From positions 35,027,567-35,091,566 of the forward strand of contig OX579636.1 of assembly GCA_951230915.1 (NCBI GenBank): a stretch of 64,000 bases of DNA, in the 5' to 3' direction. Below are positions 24,930 through 36,701 of the stretch, piece by piece (position 1 is the stretch's first letter; the number at the start of each line of letters is the position of its first letter). A model generated the notes under the pieces. It was not told the DNA's origin and did no database searches. It saw only the letters and a program-made list of their open reading frames with translations. The position numbers and the translations under genes were made by a program. This DNA comes from Antitrichia curtipendula (lineage: Eukaryota; Streptophyta; Bryopsida; Hypnales; Leucodontaceae).

Positions 24930-24930
24930 A

Positions 24931-25160
24931 GTGATGAAGATCACTCTTTTTGCGTTAACACTGGATGCAAACACTTGTCTCAGATTGGGAGGATGGGGCC
25001 GGTTGGTTGAAACAACTTTCCTGCCTTTGAATATTCACTAGCAGCACCAAGCCATGGCTATCATGTCACTGCTCAAACGAGCCCGACGGGAATCGAACCC
25101 GGACTACATAACCATGATACTTAGTTCCTCTCCAACCAACCTCCGAACTCATGGCTTGGT
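24931..25160 (-). mobile_element. tRNA-derived SINE-like unit
   Basis: Read on the minus strand, the unit contains a perfect internal-promoter B box with its stem (CGGG-TTCGATT-CCCG near 25082-25102). About 15 bases upstream is a 5-bp stem with a 7-base loop in the place of an anticodon arm, but the loop lacks U33, so it is not a working tRNA. The tRNA-like head is at the high-coordinate end and the unit runs down to the LINE tail, so the two elements meet 3' end to 3' end. An 11-bp inverted repeat (ACCAAGCCATG at 25046, CATGGCTTGGT at 25150) brackets the tRNA-like part. Confidence 0.5.
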
Positions 25161-25245
25161 GACCTTCTCTACCTACACTTTACAATTATAAGCCATTTAC
25201 ACCCAGGCACTTCAAACCCTTTTACTTTACCTGGTTACTGATAAC

Positions 25246-25362
25246 TAAAGTGTCTATTCTCGAAAGGGAAGAGTAGTTTTGAATCAATAGCCATTGATCC
25301 GTTGGACAGTGGCTCATTGTCAATACGAACAGACACTTTATTCACGCCGGCCTTCTTTGAAA
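25246..25362. repeat. Nested hairpins
   Basis: TAAAGTGTCTATTC at 25246-25259 pairs with GAACAGACACTTTA at 25327-25340 (one mismatch). Inside it, CAATAGCCATTG near 25278 pairs imperfectly with CAGTGGCTCATTG near 25303. Just outside, CCGGCCTT and AAAGACCGG form another short stem (25347-25368). No RNA class was recognised. Confidence 0.4.
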
Positions 25363-25399
25363 GACCGGAGTTTCTATATATAGTATGCTCTTAAAGGAA

Positions 25400-25899
25400 C
25401 CTTTTAAGAGCTTCCAATTGCATTTTGGGGTAAGCTGAATTCTTTGAAACAATTTTTAGTGAATTATCGTGGGACAAAAAATGGAATTGGCACATAACCC
25501 AAGTTGTTTCATCTCTTTTGGACCTTTGTGGAATTAGTTACAGATTCTTGGAAAATGAAATGTAGTAATCATTAAAAGCGACCCCTCTTGAAATGTGCCT
25601 CAGTTGGTACATTGAAGAAAGCAAAATGTGCCTCTCTGTTACAGGTCACTTTTAAGATAGGGTTGCTTTTAGAGTAGCCCACCTTATGGTCAAATTAAAT
25701 AGGTATGAATCTAAAGGGATGTTCGCACTTAGTGTTAAAGAAAATTGTTACTAAAAATCTTAAGAATGAATTTAGACCTACTTCTCGACCAGATTCAAAT
25801 TACATTACAAACATCACCCCTAACGCCAAGTGTAAACATACCTTTAAGTTACCTTTTCATTCTCTTTTTCCAGACAATTATAATTACATCCACTGAAAC
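25400..25899. other. Spacer before the ABC1 kinase gene
   Basis: No gene recognised. Short frames here overlap each other and lack motifs. Confidence 0.4.
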
Positions 25900-27939
25900 T
25901 CCAGAGAAAATATTCTCCTCTCACCGCAATGAGCTCGCATTTCTGCGAAATTTCGCCCCAAACCCCCAAACTGCCTTTTCTGCTCCTCGGTCACAACGCC
26001 GAAAAGCCACACTATAATCGAACCCACACTAAAACCGGTAATACCCCATGGCCCTAACCCCGTGCTTCCGCGCTCTTCGGCGGCGGGTAGAGGGCACCAC
26101 CCATGACTTTTGAATCTGTGTTGCAAACTGAGTCTTCACTTCTTCACTTACTGATCGGTGGCTGTGGTGGTTGTCGTCGATCTTGAAGAAGGTCCGCAGA
26201 AAGGGCGGGCCCCGGGTGGTTGAAGAAGCAACGGCGATGGTGAGGAAGAAGACCACCAGCAGTGGAATGTTCCACTGTTAACTCAAAAAGTCGGAGAACA
26301 GAGGACGGAGCGTTTTGCGGATGATGATGGTGATGAAGCGCTGCTTTCGCGGTTGCCTCCCTCCCGTGGACAGACGTCACACAAGCTTTTTACTGAGTGA
26401 GTGACGATTACGCATTTGCGCACTCCTCGACTTGTCGTGTCGCATTTTGTACCAGCGAAAGAGAAGGAGAAAGAACCGACCGACACTTTGTAGCTTGAGG
26501 TTTGTGAAGAAATTCGCTCCACCGTCTGGTTGTCGTTTGGTTGATTGGTATTGCGGCAAGGGAGGGTGGCAGCGGCAGGGATTCAGGGTTTGGAACAGGT
26601 AAGAGACAAGTGCAAATTTTGGAGGTTGTAGAAGGCCAGATCTAGGCATGTTATAGTGTTGTGTGATGACTGCGCGGGAATTTGATTGAATTTGGAGCGA
26701 AGGAGTAGGAACTTGGAATACAGAGTGGACGAGACTTAACGGATGAGTTAGCTACGTTTGCATACGTTTGGCTGCCGTTTGCGACTTATTAGTATCGTCC
26801 GTTTCGGTTTCTCTTGAGTGATATGCTGGTATTCGTTTGCGATTTTGTTGAGAATCGGCATTTAAAACCTTTTTTACGGGTTTTAATGAAATTTAAGGTT
26901 TTCAGGTGAAATTGAGTTGATGAAGTGCCAATTTTGTGTGAGAATCGCTTGAGTCCGGTTACGTAGTTTTTAGGTTAAAGGATCGTGGGATTCTCGTGGG
27001 GTCCGCGCAAGCCTCTCAATCTATCATGCTTGGTTAATTTTCGTTGGCCTGTGGTCGGGGGCTGTGAAGAGGTGAGGTGGAGTGCGAGGCACGTGTGGAA
27101 ATTTTGGGGTTTTTAGGGGGCAGATCTAGGCATTTCGGTAGGAATGACTGACTTTTGTGCGGTTCATGGGAGTACTCTGTTCGGTGACGACTGCGCTGGT
27201 ATTTGATCGAGTTGTGAGGGAAGGAGAAGTGTTCATTGGAGTACAGTGCAGACTAGTGTTAATGGATGAGGGAGCTGCGTTTCAATCGTTTGGCTGCCGT
27301 TTGCGGTCTAGTAACGCCCGTTTCGGTTTAACTTGGGTGATGTTTGCATTCTTGAGCAAACTTTTGGCGATTTTGCTCATTCATCGGGGTTTTAATGCAA
27401 TTGTAGATTTCCAAACGAAACGCAGTCAATGTAGTTACATCTCTGTTGAGGAGATCTCTTTAATTTGGTTATTTCGTTTTTAGGTCAAAAGATCGTAATA
27501 ATCTCACAAGTCTCCGAATTGGCTCTGCTCGGGGTTTTATCTCTGGTTATCAAATTTTGCGGAGTTTCTTCACAATTATTTGGCCATTTTGTAGGACTTT
27601 TAATTATTGGTGAGCGTATTTTAGGGTCGTTTGACCGACGAGCGTAATTTCCTGGGAATTACTGGATGAGGTTCAGAGTATCTTCTGAGATTCTTGCCGT
27701 GCATGGCTTGTTTATTGGCTCCCACTCTCTTGTGTGTTTGACGCGAAGACCACTTTTCAAGAGCTATACTTTTTGACGAGTTATGAACTGAACAATCGTT
27801 ATTATGAGCCATGCAGCGTAGTCAGGGAGGTTCGGAGCAGCCCGGTTGCCCACGGGACATTCCTCTAAACGATTGGGTGGTGATTTTATCTCAAGGCTGG
27901 AACGCTTCGGAGTTCGTCTGCACACTAGTTGAAGGTGAA
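25900..27939 (+). promoter_or_regulatory. Promoter and 5' leader region of the ABC1 kinase/beta-lactamase gene
   Basis: From about 25900 the sequence becomes GC-rich relative to the flanks, consistent with a plant promoter and leader. A donor-like CAG|GTAAGA lies at 26594-26601, so a non-coding first exon with a leader intron is plausible. Several minus-strand frames open here (for example 26377-26649) but none resembles a protein family; they are taken as shadows of GC-rich leader DNA. Confidence 0.45.
26636..27480 (+). repeat. Diverged tandem duplication in the 5' leader
   Basis: Two successive blocks of roughly 450 bp share ordered landmarks: CAGATCTAGGCAT at 26637 and 27121; TGACTGCGC/CGACTGCGC near 26667 and 27188; CGTTTGGCTGCCGTTTGCG at 26765 and 27287; CCGTTTCGGTTT at 26799 and 27318; and TTTTTAGGT(T/C)AAA(G/A)GATCGT near 26968 and 27477. 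The offset is 484-522 bp. Each copy ends in an acceptor-like TTTTTAG|G, so the duplication may have copied an intron or leader exon. Confidence 0.65.
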
Positions 27940-30900
27940 ATGGGATGGGGCAGGCAGATACGTGTGTTCTTTGTCGCGTCGGTCGTCTTCCTCGAGTACA
28001 GGGTAAGCCTCCCTTCCTTGTGTGCCCCAGATTGTTTTGATCTGGTTCCTACGTATATCAGTACGAGTAAATGATAAATTTCTTGAATACCCTGATGTCA
28101 ACGAGTTTAATGTAGTAGCTTATGAGAATATTGGACTCGCTGATGTGAATAATTTGTAGTTGCTAGCAAGGAATGGGGCCTGTCTTGGGATCGGTTTACG
28201 TTCTTTTTGGCCATTTTGTTTCGCAACTGATGCCACTTCGTCGAGTTGCTCCACCAAGTAGATGTGGATCTGATTTTAAAAATATTCTGATAAGGAAGGT
28301 GTGAGTGGTAGAATTTATCATTATCATGTGATTGATGCATATTATTGTCTGAGTTACTGAAAGTTTCATCGAGGAGTAGAAGGATTTCTCATCGACGAGG
28401 AGGGTATACTCTATGATGACTTACATCCCAAGCTATGCATGGTAATGTGCAGTGGGTGCAGAAGAGAGAAAAATGGGCTAAGAGCGCGGCTGCTCGTAGC
28501 CAAGCAAGCAAGCTATGGGAAAAGGCACACGAACGCAATGCCAAACGTGTATACAATGCCATAGTAGGTCTCGAGGGCTTGTGGGTGAAGGCGGGTCAGT
28601 ACTTGTCCACAAGAGCGGACGTTTTGCCTGAACCATATATTCAAGTTCTTCGCCAGCTTCAAGATTCATTGCCTCCACGTCCTCTGAAGGAGGTTTGTGG
28701 AAAATGTTTCATTCTTCTCAAGTAACTGCAAGATTGGAAAGATGAACTTTGGCATGCTTTTGATAGGAAACTATTGTCATTATCCTGCCATTTGTTACTG
28801 GCTTAGTTGTTCATCGTTTTCAGTAGTGAGGGTGCTAGTTCAGGTGTTGTCCGAGTTCACGGGAGAGTAAAAAATGATGATTTTAAAGGCATTTCATTTG
28901 TTCTTGAATCTTCGGTCTCTATTTTTATTCTGGAATAGGGAGGGTTTGACGGTTTCTTAGTGGATCGTTTGGTTTTATCCAGTTCTTACAGGTGATCGGT
29001 CTAATATGTGCATTATGCATTATGATGAATGGTTGCTTTGGTCAATCTTCTGGTACTTCAATTTTCTGATTGTTTTTGACACTTGATTTTAGGTTAGTGC
29101 AACCATAAAGGAAGAGCTGGGTAAGGACCCTTCGGAGCTTTTTGCCACCTTCGATACTACTGCACTTGCAACAGCTTCGGTTAGCCTTCTCGTCTCTTGT
29201 CTTCTCTCTAGACGATTGGAACGTTGTCTTGGTTTAATCCCACTATTTAGCGCTGGTATACTTTCTCGAAATTGATATCTTTTCCTGCATTTTAGTTAGT
29301 CTTGTCTCCTTGCAAATGAATATACGACATTACGCATTATGGCTGGGCAGTTGTCACTAAAGTTCGTGCGATCCATTACTGACTCTACAATAGTGCACGG
29401 GGAGAAAGTGTTAAATCTAGATTGATTGTTCTTCCTTTTCTAGAAAATTCAGTGTAAGGTGGTGAGGCATCTATATGCACAAGCTACCAGTTGCTGAATG
29501 ATGAATTTTGCAGATTGCACAAGTTCACCGAGCTCGTACTAGGGAAGGTGTGGACATCGTGGTTAAGGTCCAACACAAGGGCATCAAAAACATTATATTA
29601 CAGGTAAAGAGGAATTTATTTATTGCGTGTGTACAAGTACTTTCAGTAGAATGAGGTTCTATGACCACTCAACTTTCAAGTATTACCTTAGAACTGCATT
29701 TTGTTCTTATTGTCGAATTAATTGTGCTAGAGCAACAATACATAATAATTAATGATCATGTTTGCTATGAGTGACTGCCCATCTTTTCTGAAGTGTTTGA
29801 ATTATTCGACTGCTTTTATGAAAGGCATCCATCGTCCCTCCATTTCTTTGATCCGGTTTCGAATATAGTGTTTTTATGCACAGAACTGTGATTACACTTA
29901 CTTTCCGATCTCATGTCCTTGGGTTGACCTGGTCGATTGTAGGACTTGAAGAATGCACAAACCATTGTGCAATGGGTCGCATGGGCTGAACCCGATTATA
30001 ACTTTGGGCCTGTTATGGATGAATGGTGCAATGAAGTGCCTAAGGAGTTGGACTTCAATTTAGAAGCTGGTACTTTGCATATCAAATTCTCTCGTCCACC
30101 TCACTGATTTTTTGGTCTTAGGCTGCCATGAACAATACCTTTTATTACACAATGGACTTTCTGTGAAATGAAACCTTGTCCTAGTGTCTTTTTCTCAATG
30201 TTTCACTCCAGAATTTTGTTAAAAGCATGTTTAGATCGCAAGGAATTTTGACCTCTTGGAATTTATTGATCTGTTCAGTGATCGCAAGAATATGGTTTGT
30301 TGTTGTCATATTTCCGTGCCACTGACGTGCTTGAGTGCGTTCTTGACTGTAGAGAACACGCGGAAGGTGGCAAAGAATTTAGATTACAACAATAAAGAAG
30401 TATCTGCAGAGCTGTCCAAGAGCCACGTTGATGTGTTGGTGCCAGAGATTTTGCAGGTAGTTACTCTCTTGTGGAGGGACCGAATAGGAACTTTGATGAA
30501 TTACATGTGTTTATCCCTCAAATTTGTAGTATCAGCCGTTTACTTGGATTTCGAGATGTGAATTTGAATCTATTTGAACCTTTAGATCATATATAGTAAT
30601 TCAGCTTGCATTGCCAGTTAATTGCTCTGTTTCTCCTTCCTGGTTCTCAGTAAATCGAAGTAATTAAAATACATCTTTCTTTTCTTAGAACGTTAGGTTA
30701 CATCCAGCTTACGTGATTTTGAGAACCGACTGGTGCTCAAGTTGCTGATGTGAGAGAATTTGGCAGTCAACAGAGAAAGTGCTTGTAATGGTTTACATGG
30801 ATGGAGTTCGCTTGAATGATGTGGAAAAGCTGAAAGAATTGGGGGTGGATATGCAAGCGTTGGTGGAATCAATTACACGCTCATATGCACATCAGATCTA

Positions 30901-33900
30901 TGTTGATGGTTTTTTCAATGCCGATCCTCATCCAGGTGAGCGTTAGTTTATCGAAACTGGCTACCTGCAGTTATTGCCTGTTGCAGAAATTAGGGTTTTT
31001 ACTACCTAGTTGTATGCAACATGGGGCTGCGACAGCCCTAATTAATAATGTGAGTGTTGCATTTTTAGTTCTTAGTTTATCAAGGTGTATCTAAAAGCAT
31101 TTATACTTCGATCTGTTTGTCTCAATCACAGGAAACTTTTTAGTCAGCAAAGTGCCTCCTTTCAAACCTATTCTTTTAGATTTTGGCCTCACCAAGACAT
31201 TGACGTTCACCAAGAAGCAGGCTCTTGCAAAAATGCTTCTTGCTTGTGCAGAGGTTAGTTCAAGTTCTTAACGAGGCTTTGTAATCCATGACGCTTCTAT
31301 TTTTATATCGCAGGAGCATTTTTGTGATTTTGGTTTCGCCTGGATTCCTGATAATGTAAGGACCTTTATGTATTTTCAGGGCGATTATGCTGCTTTGCTG
31401 TCTGCTTTTGCGGAAATTGGCTTGAAGCTTCGTATGGACATGCCTGAAGATGTCATGCAAGTGACGAATTTCTTCTTTCGTCGTTCTATTCCTGGGAAGG
31501 AATCACCGGTAAGTTGGATGAAATGATGCCATCGGTATTGCATGAGTTTTAGAAACTTTTTGTTTCAAATTTTCATTATTTTCACTCGGTAGTGAAACTA
31601 CTTGCGTAGCACATAAAGCCTGTTTTTCTTACTGCAGGCATAAGATGAGTCCTTGACCCATCGACCAGTCACAAATCTAGTAAATAGTTTGCTATTTGAA
31701 AAGAGTGGTCTCATTTTATGGAATTTTATTGCAGGAGGATATCAAACAGTGGACAAAGGAGAACGAGGAAAGAAAGAAGAGATTTCAGGAAAAGCAAAAG
31801 GAGGAGGAAGAGAAGGGTTCCAGCCTCCACCGTAACCCAGTACGGTTCATCCTGTTAAAACTCGATTTAGTGAGGAATATTAAGATGTGGTTCAATATGG
31901 CATTGATGGCGGAAAGGCTAGAGAGTTGTCTGATATCAGTGTAATCACTTTGGCTTGCTATAATACTTACACGTTATTGGCTTAATTCGATATTGCACTA
32001 GTGTCTGAATGACATGATTTTTCGAATTATCGTTTAAGTTGTGTTATATCGTTGAACTTTGACAGATGGTCTTACAAAAATTTGTGTGCAGGTAGATGCT
32101 TTTCCAGGCGATATTGTCTTCTTCATGCGAGTTTTGAACCTTCTGCGCGGTTAGTTAGTTCTACCTTTGCATTACTTCAACTTCTAGTGCATTTTTTTTT
32201 TAATATTACGATCAGTGGACATGATATTTTCTCGATTTGTGATGCACAGGTTTGTCGTCGATGCTTGGTGCAAGAGTGGTATACCTTGAGGTTATGCGCC
32301 CTTTTGCAGAGACAGCCTTGTTCAGGTGCGTTGATGGGTACCATTGTATTAGCCCTTCATAAAACATCGTAATGAGGAAGTATCTTATGATCTTCAGCGG
32401 ATATCAAAACCTAATTTTCATATCCACAACTGTTGTCAAATCGAAGACCTGATAATTATATTACGCCTCGTTCCCTATTTGAAATGCGGGTAATGTCTTG
32501 GAATAGGATAGAAGCATCTCCAGTGCAGTATGAATCTATGGGTGGATAGATAGGTTTAGAGAAGTCCCTTGAGACCTTTTTTCCACTGAAAACTGGGTAG
32601 TTGGAACTTAAGCTGAAGAAACATTTGTTTTAGTTCACAGATAAACAGGAAGGTTGAGGAGGAGTTTGACCTTTTTGAGTGGTTGTGTGTCTTATTGCTA
32701 AATATTAAGGAAGACATCGGTGTTGGTCTACGCTATGTTGTGAAGCATACTGAGGCTTAGATTTGTGCTGGGATTTGATGTTGCAGCGGAAATGTCTTAA
32801 GAAGTGGACGCATGCTGGAAACTGAAAGCTGGGTTCATAAAACACCCTCTCACTCTAGTGTCGAGTCAAAACTACGGGAACTGTTACTGAACCTGGGGCG
32901 AGAGGATCAGATACTGGGTGTCCAGGTTTTTATTCTGGACTGGAGTCTGTGAATATGCCTCTTTCATTGATCGCGTATAGAATCTGAAGTAAAATCATAG
33001 CGGTGGTTAACCCAAATTTTGCAATACAGGAGACTTGCGAGAAGCAAGATTTCTATCTTCACTATTACGTTCAAATGCTTGTTTTGTGTCTTTTTTGTAC
33101 TTAATGTATTTTTGTTCTTCATTTCTGTATTATTGTTGTGTATAAAGCTCAGCATTAAGTGCCTGTGTTATCATACATGACTAACATATGGAATACTGTC
33201 TTTTCCCAGGTTTGTGTATACAAGGATGGGCAAGCCATTGTTGATACAGCGGGGGGAGTGCTTGGAAAGTTTGACCCTAGACCAGTTCAACCGGATAGCT
33301 TGTTCTCTTGCTTCTCGGTTACAAAGGGAATCACAGCAGGACTTGTACACTGGCTAGCTGATCAAGGGTACGTTCTCTTCCTGTACAGCATGTTAATGGC
33401 TGCTTCAGATTTAATTCCATATCGTACTGTGCTATCTTTTATTCTTATGGTTGATTGATCCTTTGTGATACAATATTCTATCTTTCGTTCACTGCAAGAT
33501 TTTTGCAAGAGTTATTTTTGTAACCAATCCATTTCTTGTTTCCACATTTTGCAGGAAACTGAGTTTGAGTGAGAAAGTTTCTACTTATTGGCCAGAATTT
33601 AAAGTAAACGGGAAAGAAAATATTACGGTATCTGTGCCATATCCTTTTTATTTTGAGTACTGCACTATTTGCTAGCAACTTTCTATTTTTCTCCCGTTCC
33701 TGCTATCATTTTGAAACAAGTTAAAATTCATTAGGTTGATGGTGACATCGTAATTTCTATTTAGGCGTCACACCTATTGTGCAGTTTCCGTAGTTATTTT
33801 GAAATTAGCCAGTCGATTGTGATATGTGTAAAATCAAGCACCCAGTGCGGATCACATCAATGTGTTTTGTGGTCGTCAATGTTATTTGTGCACTATTTCA

Positions 33901-35575
33901 CATTCTTTTTTTCTCATGGTCTTTAGGTCGCCCACGTGCTGAATCATACAGCTGGGCTCCAAAATGCTTTAGCGAATGAGCTGAAGTCGGATCCTCTACT
34001 AATGTGCAACTGGGATGAGACCTTGAAGAAACTGGCTGCTGCAACACCTGAATCAAAACCGGGCGTTCAGCAAATTTATCATCCGTTAACTTTTGGTTGG
34101 CTATGTGGTGGCATAATAGAGGTCTGCATGCCTTAATCTCACGCAGTTTACATTTTGAAAGGTAGAAATAGGCATAGCTCATAGTGTTCAAGTTGTCTTC
34201 CATTTTGTTTACACTCTGTATTGTGCGTCTTGGTCACTGACTTGTGTCTGTCTGGAACTGCTTCCCTTTGATACTATGTACTCCGTAATATTAATGATCA
34301 TGGTATAATCTTTGCAGGTCTTTCCTAATACCAATTCTGTGAATTCTACTATTCTTATGCAAGCAAGGCAGTACATTGCCCTCTAGTTTCATATAATGTA
34401 GCATTTCCTGATAGAAATGACGGCCGTGGGATTATGTGCAGAAAGCGTCTGGTAAAAAGTTCCAGGATTTATTGAACGAGGTTTTTGTGCGGCCCATCGG
34501 CTTAGATGGAGAGTTTTATGTCGGGGTTCCAGCTGGTATGAACCTGTCTGTTAGAGCAAGTTTATGATACATGCAGTGAACTAGCTAATTGATATTCGGT
34601 GCCTCTGAGATTATACTGCTTCATGCTGTTAAACAGCATTTTTATTTGTTTCCTTCCTTCATCGTCCTTATTTGTAACATTTTTCTGTCCTTTCAAACAG
34701 GAGTCGAAGATCGTTTGGCTTCACTGGCTTTAGATACAGTGGAAGTGCAAACCATGAAGGAAGCCATTGAAAAACAGAAGGCAGCTGCCAGTTTGAAATC
34801 TTTGACGACCCCAGTTGAGCGTTTTGCTGAACCTTCCGAGACGGTTAGGAAGCAAGTCACACCTCCAAATGCGTTTGCTGGTGGAGATGCGATGTCAACC
34901 ATCACTGCGCTGCCAGTTTTGTTCAACACTTTATTTGTGCGACGTGCCATCATACCAGCAGCTAATGGCCATTTTTCCGCACGAGCTCTAGCTCGGTATT
35001 ATGCCACTCTCGCCACTGAAGGAGTCGTTCCTTCAACTTCTTCTTCAAGTGAGCCTCCCTTGGGCAGTCACCCCCACAAGCCGTTTGGTAAGAAGAAGTT
35101 CGACCCTCTGTCAAAGGGTAGCAAGAAAGACGGGGCGACGAAAGCAGACAGAAATGCTAAGGCTGTGACCGACATTGAAGCCCCTAAAGTGGTGGAGGCC
35201 TCAACTCCTGGCAGGATTTTCTCCAACCCTAGAATTCATGATGCTTTCTTGGCTGCGGGTGAGTACAGCAAACTCGCCTACACAGGTGAGAACTTCGGTT
35301 TAGGTTTTCGGAGAATCACATCTGGTGACGGCAATTCTGGAGACGAAGTCATTGGGTTTGGTCACTCGGGGGTAGGCGGGTCCACAGGCTTCTGTTATCC
35401 GGCACACAATTTTGCCATTGCTATCACTTTGAATAAGTTGTCGCAAGGGGCGATAACTGCTCAAATAGTGAGACTTGTTACCCACGAAATGGGTCTACCT
35501 TGTCCTACCATGTACAGAAGCGTTAGTGCAGACAGAGGTCCTGATATGACAGGTGGTGCTCTTTTAGAAGGCTGA
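27940..35575 (+). CDS. ABC1 (UbiB-type) kinase fused to a serine beta-lactamase-like domain
   Basis: Eighteen exons give 967 residues: 27940-28002, 28453-28692, 29093-29179, 29514-29603, 29943-30069, 30353-30456, 30767-30935, 31132-31253, 31380-31508, 31735-31839, 32092-32149, 32250-32325, 32787-32925, 33210-33367, 33555-33627, 33927-34121, 34442-34535 and 34701-35575. The protein aligns throughout with Arabidopsis At5g24810. The kinase half shows the KxGQ motif (VKAGQYLSTRAD), an Ala-rich loop (ATASIAQVHRA), the lysine in VVKVQH, ELDFN, ADPHPGN and LLDFG. The C-terminal half shows SVTK (SxxK), YHPLTFGW and GHSG; Tyr is kept but the usual Asn of YxN is Pro. An acidic/lysine-rich linker (exon 10) joins them. 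The start follows the family (MGWG); an in-frame ATG at 27811 would add 43 residues. Organelle targeting and substrate are unknown. Confidence 0.93.
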
Positions 35576-36701
35576 GTTGGTCTATTAGGTACCGTTTCTT
35601 TCTTTATTCTTTTTATTTCAACCATGTAGATTTATTATATTCGACCCGCAAGGCATGTGGGACTCTTCGGCTTCCTCGATTTCTGTGTATAGCTGGAGAA
35701 ACTGCATCGGCTTCAGCTTGTCTGCAGCAGTTCGCAATTCTATCAGTTCCCAACAAGTACATCAAGTTGAGAAGTGACATCAATCTCCTTGCTCTTCATT
35801 TCATGGTGAGTTCCACGATGGTTGGGGAACATCCACTTGTATTGTTATGTTTAGGTCCCTCAAAGGTTAGTGTAGATGGTTATGTCTCCTAATTTTATAG
35901 AGAACACTTCAAAGACCTGGTGTAGATCTCATTGTTTCTGCGACCAGGATTGTAAGAAATTACTTGGAGCTGCTGACATTGTAATAGCAGCGCGTTGTCA
36001 TTATTGTTATGAAAGTTTGGCTAACCCTTATCCTGAAATCATTCGTTTGAAGTCCTTATGGGAAATTTTGATATGCCGGTACCGAATAGAAGATTACGTG
36101 CTGCAAGTTTTCCACAGGATAAGCTAAGTAGGAAATACTCAACCAACAGTACGCTTGAAATCAATTGCTCAGGAGTATATGTATCATAATAATCAAATCC
36201 TGTAAACTAACAACACACCTACTACTAATTGTATGTAGCATTGTCATTCTTTTAGAGATATTTTGCTTTGGGTATGCATAACTCAATGATTTTGAACCTT
36301 GGATTAGTGTGTATATAATCCTACAAGACCAGCACCTTGATAGTCATATGGTTGGAGTGCTTAATTGCAATACCTTTGGTTCTTGGGACACCTCAAAAAT
36401 GGCCTTAATGACCACTTTCATGACTCAACTATGTTACCTTTTTAAAAGCAACCAACATTTATTATTCAGCAATCTCAACTTTGAAAATTTGTAAAATATT
36501 AGTAGAGGGTTGGAAAATTACAACACACTACTTGAGGTGCATTTCTCTTGAGTTCATTAAATAATCTTATCAAATATTTTTTGGTTGTTTGACCTTTGAA
36601 GTAGTAGGACTAGAAAAAGTGTTACTTTTAGGTATTTTGACTTCATTGACTTTGATCCCATCCTTGATTCTATTCGAATGACCATAAAATTCTTAAAAAA
36701 A
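35576..36701. other. 3' flank of the kinase gene
   Basis: Contains the 3' untranslated region, with T-rich stretches and a TTTATTATATTC string shortly after the stop. No further gene is recognised. Confidence 0.4.

Larger units (their letters stand above)
13890..24930 (+). mobile_element. Very large non-LTR retrotransposon (LINE) with a 2A motif
   Basis: The order is GC-rich leader, ORF1 (RNA-binding type), spacer, and ORF2 with 2A motif, APE endonuclease, reverse transcriptase, RNase H, zinc finger and C-terminal extension, ending in a short tandem tail. At about 11 kb it is large for a LINE. There are no long terminal repeats. APE plus RT plus RNase H is the arrangement of I-group and some plant L1-group elements; the clade needs a tree. 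The copy is dead: ORF2 has at least eight in-frame stops and two frameshifts. The 5' boundary is set only by composition, and no clean target duplication was found. Confidence 0.85.

Noticed and set aside
13860..24950. Target-site duplication of the LINE (AAGATCTACT near 13869 versus AAGATCACT near 24937)
   Set aside because: The match needs a gap and is short; the 5' boundary is uncertain, so it was not claimed.
25046..25160. Functional tRNA gene on the minus strand
   Set aside because: The B box and an anticodon-like stem are present, but U33 and a closing acceptor stem are missing, so it is called a tRNA-derived repeat.
25884..26649. Minus-strand gene sharing a bidirectional promoter with the kinase gene
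   Set aside because: Several overlapping GC-rich frames exist but none has a family resemblance, splice consistency or a clear start.
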